From Maylandia zebra (taxonomy: Eukaryota; Chordata; Actinopteri; Cichliformes; Cichlidae): a stretch of DNA of 64,000 bases. Shown piece by piece: positions 59,701 to 64,000 of the stretch (positions are counted from its first letter, which is position 1; every line of letters begins with the position of its first letter). The stretch is taken from contig NC_135187.1 in assembly GCF_041146795.1 (NCBI RefSeq), positions 21,149,056-21,213,055 on the forward strand. Direction: 5' to 3'. Both the position numbers and the translations under genes were made by a program. The notes under the pieces were generated by a model, which did not search any database, was not told the origin of the DNA, and worked only from the letters and a program-made list of their open reading frames with translations.

Positions 59701-62700
59701 TTTGTCCTTAAACTCCTCTGGAACTCTTGCTCCTCTAATCCTATCTCTCCCTCTTTTACTGATCTTTCCCCCGGCAGCCTGCTGATATATCCTGTTTGTT
59801 CTCTTTTTCCTTTTTTTTTCTTCCTGTGACTATATCTTGTTTATTGTTTTGTGGGTTTTAATGTAATAGTGTGTACCTTTTCTTTCTAGTACTTTATACC
59901 AAGGACATCTTCTAACTCTGTCTCTCTTTGTTTGTCGCTTTCTCTCCCCGCCTGTCTCGCCGTGTTGCAGGAGGAGCTGCGGGAGCTGAGGGAGCAGCCC
60001 ATCGACCCCCAGGCGGAGCAGGAAATCATCGACAGCATCGAGGAGGTCTACTTCTCAAATGACTCCTTCGACATGGTGCAGCATGAACTGGAGGTCAGAT
60101 ACTCTGTATGATTTCCAGCTCTTGTGCTATTGACTGAATGAGCTCCACTCACCGGTTAAGCGATAACAAGCGAGACTCGCTTGCAAGTTCCCACGCCCCC
60201 TTTCATGAAATCATTTCATTAAATCCACCACGTTTCAGTAAGTTTGATAACAGAAGTATTGCATTTCTAATGTGAAGAAGTATTGTTTATTGTGCTCTGA
60301 ACCCCGTCTGGCTGGCAAAAATAAAGCTTTTTCACCTGAGCTGCTGTTTCTTACATTTCTGCTGAGCCGCATGCATACAATTGACGTCTGGATTGATAGA
60401 TTGCATCTGCTCAACAGAAGAAGGGTGTGAAATCTCATTAGATTTATCTTGGTATTTCTACACCATCTGAAATGAGACTCTCAGTCAAGGGGAAAGTAAT
60501 TACCTATCATCCTTTGGGCCATGGATTTGTAATATCTTCTTTCAGTAGCAGAGTTTGTTTGCTGTTTACCTTCACTAATCAGAGTTATGATCTGGGGAAG
60601 TATATTTTAGTAGATTATTTTTGTTTGTTTTTCTTTTCTTTGAATGAAGTAAAAGCTACACCTACCTTCAGCTTAGGCTCTTTGAAATACCTCCTGAGGT
60701 AGCTTTAAAAATTAAGATGCTCGACAGTGAGGATTAGCTCTTGCAAGATGAATGAAATCCCCGCTTTGGCCCTTAGCACCTGAAATTTGATAGTGTCATA
60801 GTTCTGCTTTGAATATATTTTTCTGTCTGGCACACTGAGCGAGGACTCGTACTGTGTTAAAAGCCAGACGTGGTGGGAAGCAGCATGCGCTGGTATCCAA
60901 GTAAACACAAGCAAAAAGACTGGATGCTATCAGCAGTCTAAAGAGGAGGTTTTGTAAGCAAACACTAAGGTTGCATGTTTGAATTTCTGTGTGTGTGTGA
61001 TTATAGAAACTCCCGCCCGAGTTGAACCTGCAGGAGTTGGAGGAATACAGAGACAAACTTAAAAGGCAACAGGCAGCAGTAAGTATCTCTTTCCCTCTCT
61101 CTGTCTTTCATACAAACTCAAACCCGAAGGCACACAAACACAGTATGGTGTCAGACCATGTCAGTGTACGTTATGATCATTTCTGCCTCGTGCTTGTGAA
61201 CATTTCTAATCTACAGATTGTTCTCTGTAACTTTTTCAAATCATCTTTTGTTTTTCATTTTATTGTTTTATTTGACATGGAAACCCCTAACTGTTTTTGT
61301 AGTTCTGCTGAAGGTGTAGCACGTGATTTTTAAAAAAGAAAAAAAGTCCTTCCTGGAGCCATTTGTAAGTTAGTTGTCCAACTAATTGTTTTGCGCGCGC
61401 GCGCGCCTGTGTGTGTGTTAGGGCCTGTGTTAGTTGTGTAGTAATCAAAGTGAAAGTTAGAAACAGCAGAAGGTCTCGTGCTTTTATTTCTCACACTGTG
61501 CGGCTCTGCTCTCTGTCATTCTCTGGAGCCATAGCTGCTCGCTCATCCAGTGAATATAGCAGGTAGAAAGAGGGCACTGTTTCTGTGCCAGGAGAGCACA
61601 TTGTGAAGCAGTAGGGTACTGTAGATTGTCTTTATTTTCCAGGCCTTTTTTGAAAAAAGAAAGCAAAAATGGCTAAAGATAAAAAGTAGCTAGGTAACGG
61701 CAGTGAAGTGAACTCAAGCACGATGATCACTGTTCAGTTGAGGAATGTCAGACAAACAAATTGCCATGGTGTTTGAGTCTGCGTAAAAAATCGAATTGAA
61801 TTTATATACAGATATAAAAACTTGAAACTAAATAGTTAACCAATACCCGAATGCCCAAATGGTCATAAATAGATAGTGACTGATTGTAATGAATTTGGGA
61901 ATCTCCCTTTCAGTCTGTTTTTTAGTTGGGTTTTACCGTCTTTTGTCTTCAGTGCTGCCTTAATTATTAAAGGCACAGATTAAATATGATGCTGGAGACA
62001 GTCCTCAGAGATGTCGGTGCATATTAACCTGATAGCATCAGACAGTTGCTGCAGAATTGTTGGCTGCACATCCATGATGTCTTCCACCACATCCCAAAAA
62101 TGCTCTGTTGGATTGCGATCTAGTGACTGTGGAGATCATTTGAGTACTGTGAACTCACCGTTATGTTCTAGAAACCAGTTTGAAGTGATGTGAGTTTTGT
62201 GACATGGTGTGTTATCCTGCTGCAAGCAGCCATCAGAAGATGGGCGCACTGTGGTTGTAAAAGGATGCACATGGCCAGCAACCATACTCAGGCAGGCTGT
62301 GGCATTTAAACAACGCTTAGTGCGATTGGTACCGAGGGGCCGAAAGTGTGCCAAGAAATGATCCCTCACACCATTACACCACCAGTAGCCTGAGCTGTTA
62401 ACACAAGCAGGATGGATCCACGTTTTCATGTTGTTTACACCAAATTCTGACCCTATGATCGAGACTCATCAAACCAAGCAACATTTTTTTCAGTCTGTGT
62501 GAATTTTAGCTTCAGTTTCCGGCTCTTATCTGACAGGAGTGGTACCCGGTGTCGTCCTTTGTTGCTGTAGCCCACCATCTTTAAGCTTGGATGTTGTTGT
62601 TACCATGCGCTGACTTAAGTGTTGGAGAAAGTAGTTCACGATGCATTTTCTGCTAGTTTCTTTCTTTAAAAGTGTCAGTATGACACCTACACTACATAAA

Positions 62701-64000
62701 AAGCATGACAATAAAAGTTTGTTGGATGTCAAAAACCTCAGTTGACCCTGTCTCAAGGTCCAATTTATTAAGTTTTTACTGGAAAATAGAAGCAATAAAA
62801 TTCGTTAAAGCCGACCTTGCTGGTTCACACTGTCGAAACACATTTTAAAATAATGATGTACTTGAAAAGAGAGTTTTCATTTATATAAAAGTGTTGAGTT
62901 TCTTCATTTGCCCCATTAAGTCATGGCAGGTTTTCCCGCACTGCTGTAATTTGCAGTTTGAGACCCATAGTCAGCACTGTGACGCTGAGAGTTTGTGCAG
63001 CTCTAGAGGAACGTAAACAGCCCAGAACACTTTTTACTTTTGTTTTTTGATGAGATGTTTTAAACTGCAAAGAAGGAATGAAACAAAAACACAAAAAAAC
63101 CAACAAATGCTCGATGCTGACGACGCTCAGTAAAAACTGAGTGAAGGTCAATCATTTTGTGCCATGACGTCAGTGCCTGCGTTTTCATCCTCAGCAAACT
63201 CATTTCCATAGCGGCTGCTCTGTTGAGGTTATTCAGGTACTCGCAGTTTCAGACGGGAGAGATGGCCTGTCAACAAATTCTATTTATAGCATCATGTGGC
63301 AGAGCAAGAAGCACTTTTTCCCTCTGCTTCTTCCATCCCCACAGTCCAGTGCAGATATTACCCTCCTACCTTCCACCCTGACAGGCTTCTGTACTTTTGC
63401 CCACTGCTTTGTCTCCATTGCTCCTTCAACTCTACTGCTATCCTTTTTTTTCACATCGATTTCCTCTATGACTCTTATCCCTCTTTTTCATGCATGCTGC
63501 GCTTCCCTCTTCTGACAGTAGCCCACAGAGCTGCCTGTTTAGTTAAGAGGATGCTTTAGACTTTCTGCCCCGTGGCATGGTGAGACCTGTACGTTTCTAC
63601 AGTCTGAGTACACAAAAGCACCCTCACACATCCTCTCTCAGTCTCTCACGCTTTCTGTCTCTCGCACTTTCGCTCTCTCTCCCTGCCTCCCTGGCTCGCT
63701 GGCTGTCAGCCTGCAAGCACGTCGTGGGAATGGCCACAGTAATTGGTCCAGTGTACTGTCAGGCAGAAAATCCCCAGCTAAGTTTCTCAGCAAGCTCATC
63801 AAATGCAAATGTAAAATCCTGTGCCTACGAAAAGCCTTGACCTGTTTATCTGACTCAGTGGCCTGAGTATATTCAACATATCATTTAACCTTGTTTATTT
63901 TTAACTAGTTTAAAATCTCAGTTATGACTTTATTTAAGAGACAAGATAAAAGTATAAGAAAAACAGTTTACAGTTATCAGGATTTGCAAAATGCAATGAA
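37057..64000 (+). CDS. vps50: vps50 (syndetin), 5' part: four coding exons
   Basis: Coding exons 37057-37089, 37587-37655, 59971-60093 and 61007-61078 join in phase 0 throughout and give the first 99 residues, starting [16 protein letters not shown]. The [20 protein letters not shown] and [18 protein letters not shown] blocks match the VPS50/syndetin N-terminus, from memory of the mammalian protein. Family knowledge: VPS50 replaces VPS54 in the GARP tethering core with VPS51, VPS52 and VPS53, forming EARP, which returns cargo from endosomes to the plasma membrane; it also acts in dense-core vesicle maturation. The visible part is the N-terminal segment with predicted coiled coil that assembles the complex. 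The full protein is about 960 residues, so most exons lie beyond 64000. Intron 2 is 22.3 kb. Confidence 0.95.
37587..37655 (+). CDS. vps50: vps50 exon 2
   Basis: Twenty-three codons beginning [18 protein letters not shown], after a TTTTATTTTGGCAG acceptor and before GTAAAC. Confidence 0.93.
37656..39398 (+). other. vps50 intron 2, first non-repeat part
   Basis: No exon recognised. A (GT)n microsatellite lies at 38695-38720. A 40-bp word (about 37897-37938, around GAGTGATGTCTTTGT) has a diverged match at about 49435-49477. Confidence 0.5.
38695..38720. repeat. (GT)n microsatellite
   Basis: Thirteen GT units followed by AATATATATAT. Confidence 0.9.
39399..45069 (-). mobile_element. L1-type LINE, 5'-truncated, with 13-bp target duplication
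   Basis: The 13-mer ttaacatgatact occurs at 39399-39411 and 45057-45069. Between them lies a minus-strand element. On the plus strand it begins with a T run (39411-39431, the poly-A tail), continues through about 2.6 kb of 3' UTR, and ends within ORF2 at 45056. Its structure (poly-A tail, 5' truncation, 13-bp duplication) is the textbook outcome of target-primed reverse transcription. The inserted part is about 5.65 kb. The L1 clade is assigned from ORF2 similarity ([26 protein letters not shown]). Confidence 0.92.
39432..42037 (-). other. L1 3' UTR, long and GC-rich
   Basis: About 2.6 kb separates the ORF2 stop from the poly-A tail. The part 39900-42030 is very rich in G and C with polypurine/polypyrimidine runs, including an 18-G run near 41141-41153. 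Several 180- to 235-codon minus-strand frames cross it, but their composition (Gly, Pro, Arg, Cys) is that of translated GC-rich repeat DNA. A second T run (39498-39516) lies 66 bp inside the tail. Confidence 0.75.
42038..45091 (-). CDS. L1-type ORF2: reverse transcriptase, endonuclease missing
   Basis: A 1017-codon open frame without stops. Reverse-transcriptase motifs are intact: [11 protein letters not shown] with the catalytic Asp at about 371, [11 protein letters not shown], and YADD with Asp 473 and 474. A C-terminal Cys/His cluster ([20 protein letters not shown]) follows the usual position. The N-terminal apurinic endonuclease domain is absent because the copy is truncated. The first dozen codons, including the ATG at 45091, lie in host sequence and the target duplication, so that start is accidental; element-derived coding begins near [11 protein letters not shown]. 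Not expected to be autonomous, though the frame is surprisingly clean. It lies antisense to vps50. Confidence 0.9.
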   Translation of the reverse strand: MVPISGCQYHVKNNTTPSKNWRFNISLLKDEDFIKYFKKEWTSYLDFNDTPGISASVLWEAGKAVMRGKIISFSSHKKKEENKNIQELEKNIKSLEEAYASHQDQETLNKICKTKLELNETINKKTQFLIQRLRLQNFEHSNKSGRFLANQLKINKEKITICAAKDLSGNTIYDPGRINNIFRDFYETLYSPQINPSKNEIDLFLDNVTLPKLLDSQAMELDSPLTPSELQEALISMPNNKAPGPDGFPAEFYKEFWTILAPVYHGMLQEIEEKGRLPPNMNSANISLLLKPGKDPLFPSSYRPISLLNVDLKIICKALSKRLEKMTPLLIHPDQTGFIKGRHSSTNTRRLLNLIDYSYDKNIETIILSLDAEKAFDRVNWKFLFATLHKFGFGNSFINWIRILYNSPRARIRTNDQTSSSFCLLRGTRQGCPLSPSLFAIFIEPLAAAFRQATTIKGIKCKNIEHKISLYADDVLLFLQNTQTNLSEVITLINWFSRVSDYSINWPKSTVLPINCSFHNSSSAPLQSGNIKYLGINVSPKLSDLTKLNHIPLLKKVEGDLTRWKSLPISLMGRVATIKMMILPKINYLFLMIPNKPSQDWFRSLDSYISKFLWKDKPPRISLKTLQRTKDRGGLDLPNFHQYFLANRLQFISEWLKHTFLVEPWLDVEQALCKDLEISDLPFISSNIKRHECFKSINISFSLTAWWEFLKITESSLIPCKRTPIWNNPDILQNNNMINFPEWSCKGIKYLEHILEGTEFIPFDRLVEQYGINKTRFLEYQQIKSIVKKKFNLSQVELQTPLSAAHFLTLKSPKLLSKIYRTLSKLDESISLPTAKWEADLSVNLDQNFWSQICLKTFKLIKNPSLQLIQYKILHRVHYTGHRMFKMGFTSSNNCSHCQGNTPDNYIHALWFCPPVQKFWREICEDLSKCLKCNIPTSPLVCLLGSLDNVTSEKNIAHMIFTALCIAKKTVLMNWKNKNNLNSNQYRNYLLDYISLDTASATTLDQLLWAPFISSIT
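45118..48500 (+). mobile_element. RTE-type LINE, near full length, with 12-bp target duplication
   Basis: The 12-mer tagtattttctg is found at 45118-45129 and 48489-48500. The element starts CTCCTCCTTGAATCGCTACC at 45130, as other copies of this family do, and ends in a GATGAAGATGGATGGATGGA tandem tail instead of poly-A. That tail, the single ORF and its domain order (endonuclease then reverse transcriptase) fit the RTE clade (Rex3-like); the subfamily name is tentative. The intact frame and perfect duplication point to a recent insertion, 48 bp of host DNA away from the L1. Confidence 0.92.
45289..48465 (+). CDS. RTE-type LINE polyprotein: endonuclease plus reverse transcriptase
   Basis: 1058 codons, uninterrupted. 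After an Arg/Pro/Gly-rich leader (1-90), an AP-endonuclease-like domain runs from GTWNVTSL to about residue 340, with GDFNAHVG (Asp 231, Asn 233) and STDHHLVV (Asp 326, His 327). The reverse transcriptase follows: [11 protein letters not shown] (Asp 700), [13 protein letters not shown] and FADDVVLL (Asp 799, 800). The C-terminal [16 protein letters not shown] region is family-typical. The metal-binding Glu usually found in an LQE motif after the first strand is not evident (the region reads [11 protein letters not shown]). The start could lie slightly elsewhere; this ATG is the first in frame after the family's 5' UTR. It shares orientation with vps50 but is intronic. Confidence 0.93.
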   Translation: MKRISREQFTLPGIGLPGPRPGARPGEGARGRASGGRALVHGARPGTARRGDMGPSSRRPTTRRRRHRGRVHCEPGGGQERRPWRTDPRLPRLAIGTWNVTSLVGKEPELVREVERYRLDIVGLTSTHCLGSGTSLLERGWTLSQSGVAPGERRRAGVGILISPRLAAGTLGFFPVDERVCSLRLRVGERVLTVICAYAPSGSSEYPAFLESLGGVLEGAPPGDSVVLLGDFNAHVGNDSETWRGVIGRNGLPDLNPSGALLLDFCANHSLAITNTLFEHKSVHKCTWHQDALGRRSMIDFVIVSPDLQPYVLDTRVKRGAELSTDHHLVVSWIRWRGRTLDRPGAPKRVVRVCWERLAEAPVREIFNAHLRQSFNSIPRETGDIESEWTMFSVSIAEAAALSCGRKVVGACRGGNPRTKWWTPEVKGATRLKKEAYRAWLACGTPEAADRYRQAKRNAARAVAEAKTRVWEEFGEAMEKDFRTASKRFWQTVRRLRRGKRCSTCTVYSAGGALLTSTEKIVGRWKEYFEDLLNPTDTSSGEEAESGDEGCDPPISGGEVTEAVKQLLGGRAPGVDEVRPEFLKALDVVGLSWLTRLCNVAWRSGAVPVDWQTGVVVPIFKKGDRRVCSNYRGITLLSLPGKVYARVLERRVRPLVEPRIQEEQCGFRPGRGTLDQLFVLSRILEGAWEFAQPVYMCFVDLEKAFDRVPRGVLWEVLREYGVSGPLLRAIQSLYNRCKSLVRIAGNKSDSFPVGDGLRQGCPLSPVLFIIFMDRISRRSQVAEGFRFGGLRISSLIFADDVVLLASSGEGLQLALERFAAECNAAGMRISTSKSEAMVLSRKRVECPLRVGDEFLPQVEEFKYLGVLFASDGRRELEIDRRIGAAAAVMRTLHRSVVVKRELSVKAKLSIYRSIYVPTLTYGHELWVVTERTRSRIQAAEMSFLRRVAGLSLRDRVRSSAIREGLRVEQLLLHIERSQLRWFGHLVRMPPGRLLGEVFQACPTGRRPRGRPRTRWRDYISRLAWERLGIPPDKLEEVAGEREVWTSLLRLLPPRPDLG
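48501..50099 (+). other. vps50 intron 2, host sequence
   Basis: No exon or mobile element recognised, apart from the short word shared with 37897-37938 near 49435-49477. Confidence 0.5.
50100..50302 (+). mobile_element. LINE 3' tail (L2/Rex-like)
   Basis: The sequence GATCCTGGTTCTGCTGGAGG, then TTCCTTCCCACTGTCGCCAA and AAGCGCCTTGAGGTGACTGT, ending in GTGCTATATAAATAAATTTC and a GAATT-like tail, is a well-known fish LINE 3' end in plus orientation. No coding part remains. Confidence 0.7.
50303..54429 (+). other. vps50 intron 2, 4.1 kb without recognisable repeats
   Basis: No exon supported. The part 52250-53280 is less AT-rich and contains a GC-rich patch (52615-52760), pyrimidine-rich runs and words such as TTTGATCAAAG (52692-52702, TCF/LEF-like). 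It is a candidate regulatory region by composition only. Confidence 0.4.
54432..55992 (-). mobile_element. DD37E Tc1-like transposon with TA flanks and IR/DR ends
   Basis: The ends are inverted repeats starting CAGGGAGTGCAGAATTATTA, and the element is flanked by TA on both sides (54430-54431 and 55993-55994). Each terminus carries a second inner copy of the ATTATTAGGCAA word about 190 bp inside and in the same orientation (54621-54642 and 55791-55812). This gives the inverted-repeat/direct-repeat layout known from Sleeping Beauty-type elements. The length is 1561 bp. The single gene is on the minus strand. Confidence 0.92.
54760..55774 (-). pseudogene. DD37E Tc1-like transposase, one frameshift
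   Basis: The N-terminal part (55774 to about 55400) has paired helix-turn-helix segments ([20 protein letters not shown] and a [13 protein letters not shown] segment) and a GRKKR-type hook. The C-terminal part carries the catalytic triad: Asp in LWTDEMRVS, Asp in MQDNAPSH and Glu in LNPIENLW. Exactly 37 residues lie between the last two, hence DD37E, the signature of the group published as TRT in vertebrates (recalled). One base appears to be missing near 55395-55402, which ends the first frame at 55361. Apart from that the product would be about 338 residues, normal for the family. Confidence 0.9.
55995..56324 (+). other. vps50 intron 2, short unassigned stretch
   Basis: No recognised exon or element. 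Confidence 0.5.
56325..57115 (+). pseudogene. LINE reverse-transcriptase remnant (Rex/L2-like)
   Basis: The plus strand reads [13 protein letters not shown] (reverse-transcriptase motif C, 56387-56401), then [13 protein letters not shown]. After a (TGATTC)n interruption (56576-56600) come [14 protein letters not shown] words and finally [20 protein letters not shown]. These are in the order of the C-terminal half of fish Rex/L2-type LINEs, with stops and frameshifts. Neither end is defined. Confidence 0.65.
57870..58360 (-). pseudogene. Tc1-like transposase remnant
   Basis: The minus strand of 58130-57880 reads [20 protein letters not shown] and then a [19 protein letters not shown] stretch. 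These resemble the [11 protein letters not shown] catalytic end and C-terminus of a common fish Tc1 element. Strongly decayed. Confidence 0.6.
58361..59970 (+). other. vps50 intron 2, last part
   Basis: AT-rich with a pyrimidine-rich run (59570-59960) leading to the exon 3 acceptor. No transposon recognised. Confidence 0.5.
59971..60093 (+). CDS. vps50: vps50 exon 3
   Basis: Forty-one codons beginning [20 protein letters not shown], after a strong CGTGTTGCAG acceptor. The donor GTCAGA is weak but supported by the downstream match and phase. Confidence 0.95.
60094..61006 (+). other. vps50 intron 3
   Basis: Nothing recognisable besides splice sites. A short TG run (60987-60998) lies before the acceptor. 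Confidence 0.6.
61007..61078 (+). CDS. vps50: vps50 exon 4
   Basis: Twenty-four codons beginning [18 protein letters not shown] and ending QQAA before GTAAGT. The acceptor is GTGATTATAG. I found no further vps50 exon before 64000; the next expected exon (a VSKKVADLILEKQP-like start) is not seen. Confidence 0.95.
61393..61419. repeat. (GC)n(TG)n alternating purine-pyrimidine tract
   Basis: GCGCGCGCGCGCGC followed directly by TGTGTGTGTG, a Z-DNA-prone sequence. Confidence 0.85.
61990..62600 (-). pseudogene. Tc1-like DD36E transposase remnant in vps50 intron 4
   Basis: The minus strand from 62429 reads [17 protein letters not shown], then [20 protein letters not shown] and, past a TGG-to-TGA change at 62136-62138, [18 protein letters not shown]. 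Counting through that stop, 36 residues separate the second Asp from the Glu, as in the DD36E (Incomer) group of Tc1/mariner elements (name recalled). The N-terminal half is represented only by decayed words up to about 62600. No terminal repeats recognised. Confidence 0.75.
62601..64000 (+). other. vps50 intron 4, to window end
   Basis: No exon or repeat recognised. A pyrimidine-rich CTCT run lies at 63630-63690. A frame at 63157-63381 has an acceptor-like CATCCTCAG but does not match the expected vps50 continuation. Confidence 0.5.

Noticed and set aside
63157..63240. A fifth vps50 exon
   Set aside because: It has an acceptor-like CATCCTCAG and a GTAC donor, but the peptide ([15 protein letters not shown]) does not match the expected continuation.
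1..64000. CRISPR arrays, bacterial operons, defence islands or toxin-antitoxin pairs
   Set aside because: Introns, microsatellites and LINE/SINE content show vertebrate nuclear DNA; the direct repeats present are target duplications or microsatellites.

Overview
The window is vertebrate nuclear DNA, almost certainly from a ray-finned fish and probably a percomorph such as a cichlid. Short exons with GT-AG borders sit in long AT-rich introns, there are long CA/GT microsatellites, and the repeats (RTE and L1 LINEs, Tc1/mariner elements, tRNA-derived SINEs, solo LTRs) are of fish type. The species assignment is inference. I found no prokaryotic operon, CRISPR array or new multi-gene system. The value lies in two host genes that can be fully modelled and in an unusually legible set of transposon insertions.

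Layout. Positions 1-1050 are a GC-rich, promoter-like block. From about 1050 to 23400 I find no convincing host exon. That stretch holds microsatellites, a Tc1-like remnant split by a foldback insertion (5540-6535), a truncated RTE LINE tail, a hAT-like element (11717-12709), LTR-retrotransposon debris (12710-14991), two solo LTRs with perfect 5-bp target duplications (15301-16019 and 18799-19462), a mariner-type element with about 175-bp terminal inverted repeats (20104-21483), and a SINE.

Host genes. hepacam2 (23422-32295, + strand) can be read as nine coding exons in consistent phase. They encode a 460-residue immunoglobulin-superfamily membrane protein: signal peptide, three Ig domains, one membrane span and a short cytoplasmic tail. 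After about 4 kb containing a Tc1-like remnant, vps50 (syndetin, the EARP-specific tethering subunit) starts at 37057 on the same strand. Its first four coding exons (99 residues) are visible and the rest lies beyond the window. The two genes share no obvious pathway; their adjacency is conserved synteny.

Intron 2 of vps50 (37656-59970) is 22.3 kb, and roughly half of it is transposon. It holds a 5'-truncated L1-type LINE on the minus strand (39412-45056, 13-bp target duplication), a near full-length RTE-type LINE on the plus strand with an intact 1058-codon frame and a 12-bp target duplication (45130-48490), a DD37E Tc1-like element with TA flanks and one frameshift (54432-55992), and older LINE and Tc1 remnants.
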